Shown here piece by piece: positions 1 to 8,215 of a DNA stretch of 64,000 nt. Location: the NCBI GenBank assembly GCA_030167125.1, contig CP126531.1:1860001-1924000 (forward strand). The letters are read 5' to 3'. Position 1 is the first letter of the stretch. Each line of letters starts with the position of its first letter. Under the pieces are notes generated by a model. That model was not told the DNA's origin and made no database searches. It saw only the letters and a program-made list of their open reading frames with translations. The translations under genes were made by a program, and so were the position numbers. The DNA is from Rhodanobacteraceae bacterium (GTDB taxonomy: Bacteria; Pseudomonadota; Gammaproteobacteria; Xanthomonadales; Rhodanobacteraceae).

Positions 1-1
1 C

Positions 2-88
2 CGGCCGATGCTGACGCCGCAGGTGCTGCCCAAGGCACCCGCGCCCGCGCCGGACAACGCGCCGGCGCAAGACAAACCGGGCGAATGA
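2..88 (+). CDS. C-terminal tail of a CDS that begins before the window
   Basis: An open frame enters from the left edge and stops at TGA 86-88. It encodes about 28 residues rich in Pro and Ala (ending APAQDKPGE), which looks like a flexible C-terminal tail. No domain is visible, so no function can be assigned. The next gene, on the opposite strand, ends 57 bases further on. Confidence 0.45.
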   Translation, partial: RPMLTPQVLPKAPAPAPDNAPAQDKPGE

Positions 89-145
89 TGTTGCCGCGTC
101 CGCCGGCCTTGAGCGCCGGCGGACGTTGCCCTGCACACGCCGGGT

Positions 146-796
146 TCAACCAGCCACGACCGGTGGTTCGCTCAACAAGCCGTGCACCGTCAGCAGGTGC
201 GCAAGCGCAATGGTGTGCTGCACGCCGAGCTTCTCGAACAGCCGCTGTTTGTAGGTGGACACCGTTTTCGCGCTCAGGTGCAGGCGGTTGGCGACTTCGT
301 TGACCGCCAAGCCGCGCGCCAGCATCAAGGCCACTTCCAGTTCGCGCGATGACAGCGATTCCAGCGGCGAGGTTTCGCCGTCCACCGTGGACAACGCCAT
401 TTCGCGCGCGATCGCAGCGTCGAGGTAACGCCGCCCGCCCGCGACGGTGCGCACCGCCTGCAGCAATTCCTCGGCCGCGCAGCCCTTGGTGAGGTAACCG
501 AGCGCGCCCGACTGCAACAGGCGGCGCGGGAACTGCGCGTCCTGCACCACCGTCAGGATCACGATGTGCGTGCGCAGGCCCGCGCGTTGCGCGCGCTCCG
601 TCAGTTCGATGCCGCTCATGCCCGGCATGTGCACGTCGACCAGCGCGACGTCGGGTTTCACGGCGCGCAGCAGGCGCAGTCCGTCCTCCGCGTTGCTGGC
701 TTCGCCCACCACTTCGATATCCGGCTGCCCGGAAAGAATCAGGCAGAACCCCGAGCGCACCAATTCATGGTCATCGACCAACACGATCCTGATCAT
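146..796 (-). CDS. gacA: GacA/UvrY-type response regulator (NarL/FixJ family)
   Basis: Two-component response regulator of 216 residues. The receiver domain (about 1-120) has the acidic pair D8-D9, phospho-acceptor D54 in LVDVHMPGMSG and the switch lysine in GYLTKG. The LuxR-type helix-turn-helix (about 150-205) contains LSSRELEVALMLARG and AKTVSTYKQRLFEKLG. The receiver-HTH spacing and the FPRRLLQSGALGYLTKG stretch resemble GacA/UvrY more than other NarL-type regulators. GacA proteins are phosphorylated by a BarA/GacS-type kinase and usually control CsrA-binding small RNAs; neither partner is seen here. The frame stays open far upstream, but only the ATG at 796 gives a proper receiver start. 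It is divergent from the FUSC gene across a 189-base gap. Confidence 0.88.
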   Translation of the reverse strand: MIRIVLVDDHELVRSGFCLILSGQPDIEVVGEASNAEDGLRLLRAVKPDVALVDVHMPGMSGIELTERAQRAGLRTHIVILTVVQDAQFPRRLLQSGALGYLTKGCAAEELLQAVRTVAGGRRYLDAAIAREMALSTVDGETSPLESLSSRELEVALMLARGLAVNEVANRLHLSAKTVSTYKQRLFEKLGVQHTIALAHLLTVHGLLSEPPVVAG

Positions 797-985
797 GCAT
801 CCTCCCCCGATGCGCGGCGCAACCCGCTTGGCAACCCTAAACCGCACAACCCTCCTCTTGCAAGACGCCACCGCGGCGCCACTGCCGCGTTGTGTGATCG
901 TTTCGACACAATGGCGGTCGAAGCCGCGGCCGCGCGCTCGCCGTGCGCTTGCGCGGTTCGCCGGCGCCCAAGGCACAATCGCCGC

Positions 986-3070
986 ATGACCGTCCTCGCC
1001 CGCCTGCGCGAAACCCCGTTGCTGCACTCGCTCGTCGCCACCCAGAAGCGCGACGTGCCGTGGCCGGTCGCGTTGCGCAACACCGCTGCGATCGTGCTGC
1101 CGCTCGCGATCGGCGCGCTCACCGGTCATCTCGGCGCGGGACTCGGCGTTTCGGCCGGCGCGCTCAATGTCATGTTCGTCGACCAGCCGGGACCGTACCG
1201 GCTGCGGCTGCAGCGCATGCTGCTGGCCGCGCTGGCGTCGGGCGCCGCGGCATTCGCGGGTTCGGTGTTCGGCCAATGGCCACCGGCGCTGCTGGTGGTG
1301 GCGGCGCTGTGGGGATTCGGCAGCGCGCTGCTGGTCGCGATCGGGCCGGACGCGACACGCGCCGGCCTGTCCAGCCTGGTGCTGCTGGTGATCATGGGCG
1401 CCGAACCGCACGCTGCACGCGAGGCGTGGCCGGCCGCCCTGCTGATCCTCGGCGGCGGCGTGCTGCAGGCGCTGTTCGCGATCGCCGCGTGGCCGTTGCA
1501 ACGTTATCGTCCGGAACGGCTGGCACTGGCGCAGGCGTTCCGCGGGCTCGCCGATTTCGCGCGCAGCGACGTGCCGCGCAACGCCGTCGTCGCATTGCCG
1601 CCATCGCTCAACGATCTGCAAACCCTGCTGTTCGGTGCCGGCCGGGCGCGCGGGCGCGCGATGGAAGCGTTCCGCGTGCTGGCCGAGCTCGCCGAACGCA
1701 TCCGCCTCGAATTGTTCGCGCTCGCGCACCAGCAGGCGCACTGCGAAGTGCCTTCCGTGTTCGACACCCTGGCGCGCGCACGCACGTGCGCGGCGACCGT
1801 GCTGGAGACGATCGCCGCGGCGCTGGAACAGGCCGCGCCGCCGCAATCGCAGGCGGCGCTCGACGCCTACGCGGCGTCCGCCGCGGCGATCGAATCGGCG
1901 CCACCCGCGACGGCAACGCGCATCGCCGCGGCGCGCCTCGCGGCGCTGGGCGGACAATTGCGCGCCGCGGTGCGCAACGCGGACACCGCGGGCAGCCGCG
2001 GCGAGATTCGCGCGCAGAAAACCGAATTCCAGCTGCCGCGCGCGCTGCGTCCGGCCAATCCGCTCTCGATCCTGCGCGCCAACCTGCGGCTCGCCTCGCC
2101 CGCCTGCCGGCACGCCGTGCGTTGCGGCGTATGCGTGGCGATCGCGCTGGCGCTGTCGCACGTGCTGCCGTTGTCGCGCGGCTACTGGATGCCGATGACC
2201 GTCGCGATCGTGCTGAAACCCGATTTCGGCGCCACCTGGCGCTACGGCCTGCTGCGCGTCGCCGGCACGCTGGGCGGCCTGCTGCTGACCACGGCGTTCC
2301 TGCATTTCGCGGGCCTCAACGATTTCTGGTTTGCGCTGGCGCTGATGGCGGTGCTGTGCTTCGCGTTCCGCGAACTCGCAACCGTGCACTACGGCATCGC
2401 GGTGGTCTGCCTGACCGGCCTCGTGGTGATTCTGCTTTCGTTCTACGGCATTCCGGCCGAAGCCTCGGTGCAGGCGCGCGCGATCGACACCGCGCTGGGC
2501 AGCGCGTTGGCCCTGCTCGCGTATTTCCTGTGGCCGACATGGGAACGCGGCCGCGAACGCGCGGTCCTCGCGAATTTGCTGGACGCCTACGCCAACTACC
2601 TCGATGCGACTCTGCGCGGCGATACGCGGGCGCGCGATGAAACGCGCGTCGCCTCGCGCGCGGCGCGCAGCGATGCGCAGGCTTCGCTGGACCGGTTGCG
2701 CGCGGAACCCACAAGCCGCGCCAACGTGCCGCGCGCCGAGGCGCTGGTCGCACAGGCCAACCGCTTGATGCGTGCGTCGATGGCGCTGGAAGCTTCGCGC
2801 GCCGGCGCCGACGCGCCGGCGAATCCGCCGCTGGATGCATTCGCGCGCGCATGCGACGACGCGCTGCGCGACTGCGCCGAGACGCTGCGCGCGTCACGCG
2901 CCCCGCGCGGCGGACACCACCTGCGCGATTGCCAGCGCGCGCTCGCGGCCTCGCTTGCGGGACGCGAGGATGCTTTCGACGCGACCCTGCTCGACGCCAG
3001 CGACCGCATCGTCGACGCGATCAACAGCCTGTTGCACGTGCTGGAGAAGCCGCACGAACCGCAGATGTAG
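986..3070 (+). CDS. FUSC-family inner-membrane protein (YccS/AaeB-like)
   Basis: A 694-residue membrane protein with the FUSC/YccS two-half layout. Hydrophobic segments cluster at about residues 30-170, a soluble mostly helical stretch follows at about 175-365, a second hydrophobic block lies at about 375-518, and the protein ends in a cytoplasmic tail. Members of this family are linked to efflux of aromatic carboxylic acids (AaeB) or have no known function (YccS). The ATG at 986 starts the first conserved segment; a longer open frame upstream lies opposite the response regulator and is not credible. It stands alone, 70 bases before the ACMSD gene, so its substrate cannot be inferred. Confidence 0.8.
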   Translation: MTVLARLRETPLLHSLVATQKRDVPWPVALRNTAAIVLPLAIGALTGHLGAGLGVSAGALNVMFVDQPGPYRLRLQRMLLAALASGAAAFAGSVFGQWPPALLVVAALWGFGSALLVAIGPDATRAGLSSLVLLVIMGAEPHAAREAWPAALLILGGGVLQALFAIAAWPLQRYRPERLALAQAFRGLADFARSDVPRNAVVALPPSLNDLQTLLFGAGRARGRAMEAFRVLAELAERIRLELFALAHQQAHCEVPSVFDTLARARTCAATVLETIAAALEQAAPPQSQAALDAYAASAAAIESAPPATATRIAAARLAALGGQLRAAVRNADTAGSRGEIRAQKTEFQLPRALRPANPLSILRANLRLASPACRHAVRCGVCVAIALALSHVLPLSRGYWMPMTVAIVLKPDFGATWRYGLLRVAGTLGGLLLTTAFLHFAGLNDFWFALALMAVLCFAFRELATVHYGIAVVCLTGLVVILLSFYGIPAEASVQARAIDTALGSALALLAYFLWPTWERGRERAVLANLLDAYANYLDATLRGDTRARDETRVASRAARSDAQASLDRLRAEPTSRANVPRAEALVAQANRLMRASMALEASRAGADAPANPPLDAFARACDDALRDCAETLRASRAPRGGHHLRDCQRALAASLAGREDAFDATLLDASDRIVDAINSLLHVLEKPHEPQM

Positions 3071-3139
3071 GAGCACGCCGTGCGCGGAGCGCCGCTTTCT
3101 TTGCGCGCGACCCGCGTACGCGTCGCCTATACTTGTGGA

Positions 3140-4165
3140 ATGCTCAAGATCGACGTCCACTCGCACATCCTGCCGCCGGAATGGCCGGACCTCGCCGAGA
3201 AATACGGCGATGCGCGTTTTCCGGTGATGGTCAACGCGGACGGGCGCCATCGCATCTACAAGGATCGCAAGTTCTTCCGCGAGGTCTGGCAGAACGCGTT
3301 CGACGCCGAATTCCGCGCCGAGGAATGCAAGCGCCTCGGCGTGGACGTGCAGGTGATCTCGACGGTGCCGGTGCTGTTCTCGTACTGGGCCAAGCCCAAC
3401 CAGGCGCGCGAGTTGCATCGCCACTTGAACGAGCACACCGCGGAAATCTGCCGCGACCAGCCCCGGCATTACGCCGGCATCGGCACCGTGCCGCTGCAAT
3501 CGCCGCGGCTCGCGATCGAGGAAATGGAGCACTGCATCGAACAGCTCGGCCTGCAGGGCGTGCAGATCGGCTCGCACATCAACGACTGGAACCTCGACGC
3601 GCCGGAACTGTTTCCGTTCTTCGAAGCCGCGGCTGACCTCGGCGCCGCGATCCTGATCCATCCGTGGGACATGATGGGCAAGGAGACGATGCCGAAATAC
3701 TGGCTGCCGTGGCTGGTCGGGATGCCTGCGGAACAGTCGCGCGCCGCGTGCTGCCTGATCTTCGGCGGCGTGCTGGAACGCCTGCCTTCGTTGCGCATCG
3801 CGTTCGCGCACGGTGGCGGCTCGTTTCCCTTCACCATCGGCCGCATCGAGCATGGCTTCCGCATGCGCCCCGACCTGGTGGCCGTGGACAACTCGCGCGC
3901 GCCGCGCGAATACTTCCGCCAACTGTTTTTCGACACCTGCGTGCACGACCCGCAGGCGTTGCGCTACCTTCTCGATGTGGTCGGCGACGACCGCGTGATG
4001 CTGGGCACGGATTACCCGTTCCCGCTGGGCGAACAGCAGCCCGGCAGCGGCATCGATGCACTCAAGTTGCAGCCGCGCCAGCGCGCACGCCTGTTCCACG
4101 GCGCCGCGCTGGAATGGCTGGGCTTGCCCGAACAACGTTTCACCACGCCTGCGGAGGCTGCATGA
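3140..4165 (+). CDS. 2-amino-3-carboxymuconate-6-semialdehyde decarboxylase (ACMSD)
   Basis: Amidohydrolase-fold, zinc-dependent decarboxylase of 341 residues. It converts 2-amino-3-carboxymuconate semialdehyde to 2-aminomuconate semialdehyde in tryptophan catabolism, diverting carbon away from quinolinate and NAD. Visible metal/catalytic residues are H7 and H9 (DVHSH), H174 (LIHPWD), H224 (FAHGGG) and D291 (LGTDYPFPLGE). Their spacing matches known ACMSD enzymes, and FDTCVHDPQALRYLLD is typical of the family rather than of general amidohydrolases. The start at 3140 begins directly with the metal motif; an upstream frame adds only 20 unlikely residues. It overlaps the next gene by four bases (ATGA) and sits near kynU and kmo, which supports the assignment. 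Confidence 0.88.
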   Translation: MLKIDVHSHILPPEWPDLAEKYGDARFPVMVNADGRHRIYKDRKFFREVWQNAFDAEFRAEECKRLGVDVQVISTVPVLFSYWAKPNQARELHRHLNEHTAEICRDQPRHYAGIGTVPLQSPRLAIEEMEHCIEQLGLQGVQIGSHINDWNLDAPELFPFFEAAADLGAAILIHPWDMMGKETMPKYWLPWLVGMPAEQSRAACCLIFGGVLERLPSLRIAFAHGGGSFPFTIGRIEHGFRMRPDLVAVDNSRAPREYFRQLFFDTCVHDPQALRYLLDVVGDDRVMLGTDYPFPLGEQQPGSGIDALKLQPRQRARLFHGAALEWLGLPEQRFTTPAEAA

Positions 4166-4677
4166 ATCGCAAGACACGGTCATCGATCGCGCTGTTCGGC
4201 GCATGCGCATTGGCGCTCGCTCCTGCCGCCTTCGCGGCGGATTATTCGCTCTCCAACGACGCGGTGAAATTCTCCGCGCCGGATGCGTGGCCCATGCTGA
4301 TGGAAAAACTGGACGGCCCGCGCCAGTTCGTGGCGCTGCAGGTGAAGGATCCCGGCGACGCCAACGCGCTCGCGCGCATCACCGTCACCGCCGAGCAGGT
4401 CGATGGCGTGCAAGGCTTCCAGAAATTCCTCAACGACGGCACCGCGCGCGCGCGCAAGCTGCCCGGCTACGTGGCGTCCGGCGCGCTGGATGGCACGTCC
4501 AGCCTGCGCTACACCGCCACCGAGAACCACGAGAAGAACAGCTACACCGAGGTGTACGCGTTCCGCTCGAACATCGCGATCCAGGTGCGCTGCATCCGCC
4601 CGGAGAATGCGCCGGCGGATTGGCAGGCCACGTTCGACGCGGGATGCCGGTCGATCGTGTCAGCGGTCGAAAAATAG
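4162..4677 (+). CDS. Small exported protein of unknown function
   Basis: A 171-residue protein with a clear Sec signal peptide (about 1-26, cleaved near AAFAADYS) and a mature domain of roughly 145 residues. I do not recognise the family. The mature part looks like a mixed alpha/beta periplasmic domain with two cysteines (VRCIR, DAGCRS) that could form a disulfide near the C-terminus. It is translationally coupled to ACMSD (ATGA overlap) and lies 13 bases before kynU, so it is probably co-transcribed with the kynurenine genes. A periplasmic protein has no obvious catalytic place in that cytosolic pathway. Confidence 0.75.
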   Translation: MNRKTRSSIALFGACALALAPAAFAADYSLSNDAVKFSAPDAWPMLMEKLDGPRQFVALQVKDPGDANALARITVTAEQVDGVQGFQKFLNDGTARARKLPGYVASGALDGTSSLRYTATENHEKNSYTEVYAFRSNIAIQVRCIRPENAPADWQATFDAGCRSIVSAVEK

Positions 4678-4690
4678 CGACCGCGGCAAC

Positions 4691-6004
4691 ATGCTTGAAA
4701 GAGCGATGTCATCAAATGAAGATTTCCGCGCGGACGCCGAATGGGCGCGCGCGCAGGACGATGCCGATCCGCTGCGCGGTTTCCGCCATGAATTCCTGAT
4801 CCCGCCGCACGGCGACGGTGAACAAACCTACTTCGTGGGTAATTCATTGGGCCTGCAACCGCGCGGCGTCCGGCAGGCATTGCTGGACGAACTGGACGAT
4901 TGGGCGCGGCTGGCCGTCGAAGGCCATCTGCATGCGCGGCATCCGTGGTTGCCGTACCACCGCGAAGTGCGCGACGGGCTCGCCGAAGTCGTGGGCGCGG
5001 AACCCGTCGAAGTGGTCGCGATGAACTCGCTGACCGTGAACCTGCACCTGTTGATGGCGAGCTTCTACCGGCCGACACCGGAACGTCATGCGATCCTGAT
5101 CGAACGAGACGCCTTTCCGTCGGACCGCGATCTCGCGGCGTCGCAAATCCGCTTCCACGGTTACGATCCGGCCGACGCTTTGATCGAACTCGACGGCGAC
5201 GAAAAAGGCGGCGCGCTGTCGCTCTCCGCGATCGAACGCGCGCTGGCTGAACACGGCCAGCGCATCGCGCTGGTGCTGCTGCCGGGTGTGCAATACCTCA
5301 CCGGGCAGGTCTTCGACATCGCCGCGATCACCAAGCTCGCGCACGCGCAAGGTTGCGTCGCCGGATTCGATTGCGCGCATGCGGCCGGCAACATCGATCT
5401 CGCGCTGCACGATTCCGGCTGCGATTTCGCCGCGTGGTGTTCGTACAAATACCTCAACGCCGGCCCCGGCGCGGTCGCCGGCGCGTTCGTGCATGCGCGC
5501 CACGCGCACGCGAAGCTGCCGCGCTTCGAAGGCTGGTGGGGCCGCAACGAAGCCACGCGCTTCCAGATGCGTCCCGAGTTCGACCCTGCGCCCGGCGCCG
5601 AGGGCTGGCAGCTTTCCAATCCGCCGATCCTCGCGCTGGTGCCGCTGCGCGTGTCGCTGGACCTGTTCCAGCGCGCCGGCATGCAGCGCCTGCGCGAGAA
5701 GTCGAAACGGCTGACCGCCTATCTCGCGTGGCTGATTGAAACGCAACTGGGTGACGTGCTGGAAATCCTGACGCCTTCCGAACCAGCGCAACGCGGCGCA
5801 CAACTTTCGCTGCGCGTGCGCGCGGGACGCGACGCCGGCCAGTCGCTGTTCGACCACATGGCCGCGCACGGCGTGCTCGGCGACTGGCGCGAACCCGACG
5901 TGATGCGCATCGCGCCGGCGCCGCTGTACAACACCTTCGCCGATTGCCTGCGCTACGTCGAAGCGGCGCAGGCGTGGCGCGGAGGCCACGACACGACCGC
6001 ATGA
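4691..6004 (+). CDS. kynU: Kynureninase
   Basis: PLP-dependent kynureninase of 437 residues. It cleaves kynurenine and 3-hydroxykynurenine to (3-hydroxy)anthranilate and alanine. The PLP lysine is K253 in WCSYKYLNAGPGAV. Other family signatures are TYFVGNSLGLQP near the N-terminus, DAFPSDRD, GFDCAHAAGN, and GWWG followed by EGWQLSNPPILAL. Length and sequence resemble the xanthomonad enzymes. The start could be ATG 4691 or ATG 4706; neither has an ideal ribosome site and the choice changes five residues. It lies in the ACMSD-kynU-kmo group, with a toxin-antitoxin pair between it and kmo. Confidence 0.93.
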   Translation: MLERAMSSNEDFRADAEWARAQDDADPLRGFRHEFLIPPHGDGEQTYFVGNSLGLQPRGVRQALLDELDDWARLAVEGHLHARHPWLPYHREVRDGLAEVVGAEPVEVVAMNSLTVNLHLLMASFYRPTPERHAILIERDAFPSDRDLAASQIRFHGYDPADALIELDGDEKGGALSLSAIERALAEHGQRIALVLLPGVQYLTGQVFDIAAITKLAHAQGCVAGFDCAHAAGNIDLALHDSGCDFAAWCSYKYLNAGPGAVAGAFVHARHAHAKLPRFEGWWGRNEATRFQMRPEFDPAPGAEGWQLSNPPILALVPLRVSLDLFQRAGMQRLREKSKRLTAYLAWLIETQLGDVLEILTPSEPAQRGAQLSLRVRAGRDAGQSLFDHMAAHGVLGDWREPDVMRIAPAPLYNTFADCLRYVEAAQAWRGGHDTTA

Positions 6005-6031
6005 CCACACGAGCCGTGTTACCATGCAGGC

Positions 6032-6274
6032 ATGAAAACCATCACCCTTACCGAGCAGGCCTACGAGCGCATCGCGGCGCTCAAGACCTCGCCCAAGGAT
6101 TCCTTCAGCAAAGTGATCCTGCGGGCCGTACCCAAGCGCGGCACAGCGGCGCAAATGCTCAAGGACGCCCGCAAATTGCCACGGTTGACCCCGAAGCAGG
6201 CCAAGCTCATGGAAGAATCCGCCGCAGCCCAGCGTGATCCGAAGCGCTGGCGCGATCCGTGGAAAGCGGCCTGA
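6032..6274 (+). CDS. VapB-type antitoxin
   Basis: An 80-residue protein opening MKTITLTEQAYERIAALK and followed by DSFSKVILR. This is the pattern of the VapB/DUF217 antitoxins, with an N-terminal DNA-binding part and a charged C-terminal toxin-binding tail (about 50-80, many Lys/Arg/Glu). It starts 27 bases after kynU and its stop is one base before the toxin start, the usual antitoxin-first order. In this family the antitoxin blocks the PIN RNase and, with it, represses the shared promoter. Confidence 0.8.
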   Translation: MKTITLTEQAYERIAALKTSPKDSFSKVILRAVPKRGTAAQMLKDARKLPRLTPKQAKLMEESAAAQRDPKRWRDPWKAA

Positions 6275-6275
6275 A

Positions 6276-6674
6276 GTGGATTACCTGCTTGATACCAACT
6301 TCCTGATCGGCTTGTGGCGCCAGCCGCAGGCAGGCCCGGAAGTGCGGTTCCTGGAAGCGAACAGCGACAGCGTGCTGGCGCTGCCCTGGATAGCCAAGGG
6401 CGAGTTCCTCGCCGGTGCGGTCATTGCCGGACACAGTGCCGCACGCGTGCAGCAATTCCTTGCGACGTACCCGCTCACGCTGCCGACCGATACCACGCTC
6501 GCCGTTTACGCCCGGCTGTATGCCGGCTTGCACAAAGCCCGCTCGGCTATCGGCATCAATGACTTGTGGATCGCCGCCAGCGCGATCGAACACGAACTGC
6601 CGCTGTTGACCCGCAACGTGCGCGAGCTGTCGCGGGTGGCGGAACTCAAGGTGATCGATTACGCGGCCGGCTGA
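6276..6674 (+). CDS. vapC: VapC-type PIN-domain ribonuclease toxin
   Basis: A 132-residue PIN-domain protein. The acidic metal-binding residues of an active PIN nuclease are visible: Asp in YLLDTNFLIG, Glu in AKGEFLAG, and Asp in GINDLWIAASA, followed by the conserved LLTRNVRE. The start is taken as GTG 6276, one base after the antitoxin stop; in-frame starts further upstream lie inside the antitoxin gene. VapC toxins cut tRNA or rRNA to stop translation. The catalytic set is complete, so the pair looks functional. Its place inside the kynurenine gene group is unusual. Confidence 0.82.
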   Translation: MDYLLDTNFLIGLWRQPQAGPEVRFLEANSDSVLALPWIAKGEFLAGAVIAGHSAARVQQFLATYPLTLPTDTTLAVYARLYAGLHKARSAIGINDLWIAASAIEHELPLLTRNVRELSRVAELKVIDYAAG

Positions 6675-6714
6675 CGGATGACGGTAATTTTCCGATCGAC
6701 AGGTTGAAGTGGAC

Positions 6715-8211
6715 ATGACGCGTTCCGCGGCCAATTGCAGGGTGACGATCATCGGCGCGGGCCTGGTGGGTTCGCTGCTGGCGACGCTGCTGGCGCAGCG
6801 CGGTTTCGGTGTCGAGGTGTTCGAGCGCCGTCCCGATCCGCGCGTGCACGGTTTCCTCGGCGGCCGCTCGATCAATCTCGCGCTGGCGGAGCGTGGCTTG
6901 AATGCGCTGCGCAAGGCCGGGCTCGCCGACGCGGTGCTGGCGCAGGCCGTGATGATGCGCGGCCGGATGGTGCACCCGCTCGACGGCGCGCCCAACCTGC
7001 AACGCTACGGCGTCGACGATTCCGAAGTGATCCGCTCGGTCTCGCGCGGCGGCTTGAACATCCTGCTGCTGGATGCGGCCGAACGCGCGGGCGCGGCGCT
7101 GCACTTCGATGCCGCGCTCGCGGACGCGGATTTTGCAAACGCCACGATCTCGCTGGCGGGTCCCGATGGCGCGACGCGCACGCACCATTGCGGCCTGCTG
7201 CTGGGTTGCGACGGCGCCGGCTCCCTACTGCGCGCGGCGATGGCCAAGGCCGTCGATCTCGGCGAGCGCATCGAACCGCTGGGACACGGTTACAAGGAAC
7301 TCGAAATCCCTGCTTTGAACCCCCTCTCCCGCTTGCGGGAGAGGGCCGGGGTGAGGGGAAATGACGAAGGCGCGTCGCAAGTGTTTCCCCCCCCCCAGCC
7401 CTCCCCCGCAAGCGGGGGAGGGAGCAAAGACTTCGCGAGCGGTGGTGTTGCTTTCGCGATCGAACCCCACGCGCTGCACATCTGGCCGCGCGGGCACTAC
7501 ATGTGCATCGCGCTGCCGAACACCGAAGGCAACTTCACGGTCACGCTGTTCCTGCCGAACGAAGGTGCATTCCCGAGCTTCGCCACGCTGCCGAACGTTG
7601 CGGCCGCGCGGCGCTTCTTCGAGGAACAATTTCCCGACGCGCTGGTGTTGATGTCCACCTTCGATGAAGACTGGAACGCGCATCCGGTTGGACAACTCGC
7701 CACGCTGTACCTCGATCGCTGGCATCTCGACGGCCGCGCGGTGGTGCTGGGCGACGCCGCGCACGCAATCGTGCCGTTCCATGGGCAAGGCATGAACTGC
7801 GGTTTCGAGGATGCGACGGAACTGGCGGCCTTGCTGGCGGCGGATTCGAGCGACCCCGCCTCCGTGTTCGCGGAATTCGCGCGTCGCCGCAAACCCAATG
7901 CCGACGCGATCGCGGCGATGTCGCTGGCCAATTACATCGAGATGCGCGACGGCGTGGCCGACCCACACTATCTGCTGAAGCGCGAACTCGCCGCGGCATT
8001 GACCGAGCGCGCCGCGAGCCATTTCATGTCACGCTATCGCATGGTGAGCTTCACCAGCATTCCGTACGCCACCTGCGTCGCGCGCGATCGCGAACAAACC
8101 GCATTGATGGAATCGATCCTGAAGGACCACGACAGCCTCGACGGGATCGATCTCGCCGCGGCCGCGACGCGCCTGCGGCAAACCATGCCACCGCTTCCGG
8201 AAGGCGCCTGA
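6715..8211 (+). CDS. kmo: Kynurenine 3-monooxygenase carrying a repeat-derived insertion
   Basis: FAD/NADPH aromatic hydroxylase of 498 residues that converts kynurenine to 3-hydroxykynurenine. The dinucleotide motif GAGLVGS is at about residue 15, then FLGGRSINLALAERG, the DG-type motif GCDGAGS, and the second FAD motif LGDAAHAIVPFHGQGMNCGF. Homologues run from HGYKELEIPA to AIEPHALHIWPRG with a short loop. Here about 40 residues (roughly 202-242) are inserted and encoded by an inverted pair of palindromic repeats, including a run of ten C (7387-7396). The reading frame survives the insertion. ATG 6715 is preferred; GTG 6709 would add two residues. Whether the enzyme folds with this extra loop is unknown. 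Confidence 0.9.
   Translation: MTRSAANCRVTIIGAGLVGSLLATLLAQRGFGVEVFERRPDPRVHGFLGGRSINLALAERGLNALRKAGLADAVLAQAVMMRGRMVHPLDGAPNLQRYGVDDSEVIRSVSRGGLNILLLDAAERAGAALHFDAALADADFANATISLAGPDGATRTHHCGLLLGCDGAGSLLRAAMAKAVDLGERIEPLGHGYKELEIPALNPLSRLRERAGVRGNDEGASQVFPPPQPSPASGGGSKDFASGGVAFAIEPHALHIWPRGHYMCIALPNTEGNFTVTLFLPNEGAFPSFATLPNVAAARRFFEEQFPDALVLMSTFDEDWNAHPVGQLATLYLDRWHLDGRAVVLGDAAHAIVPFHGQGMNCGFEDATELAALLAADSSDPASVFAEFARRRKPNADAIAAMSLANYIEMRDGVADPHYLLKRELAAALTERAASHFMSRYRMVSFTSIPYATCVARDREQTALMESILKDHDSLDGIDLAAAATRLRQTMPPLPEGA
7321..7425. repeat. Inverted pair of palindromic repeats inside kmo
   Basis: The left arm (7321-7358) is the palindrome CCCTCTCCCGCTTGCGGGAG followed by AGGGCCGGGGTGAGGGG. 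The right arm (7387-7425) is an inverted, slightly diverged copy built round CTCCCCCGCAAGCGGGGGAG. The spacer is 28 bases. Such paired palindromes are normally intergenic REP/BIME-like units in proteobacteria. Here the unit is inside a coding sequence and translated in frame. The right arm begins with ten consecutive C, a potential slippage site. Confidence 0.85.
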
Positions 8212-8215
8212 CCGC

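Noticed and set aside
797..2389. Long minus-strand open frame extending the response regulator upstream to over 740 residues
   Set aside because: The extra part is antisense to the FUSC gene, very rich in Arg/Gln/Ala, and has no domain. The receiver domain begins exactly at ATG 796.
6715..8211. kmo as a pseudogene because of the insertion
   Set aside because: The reading frame is intact and all FAD and substrate motifs on both sides are conserved, so it is kept as a gene with an insertion.
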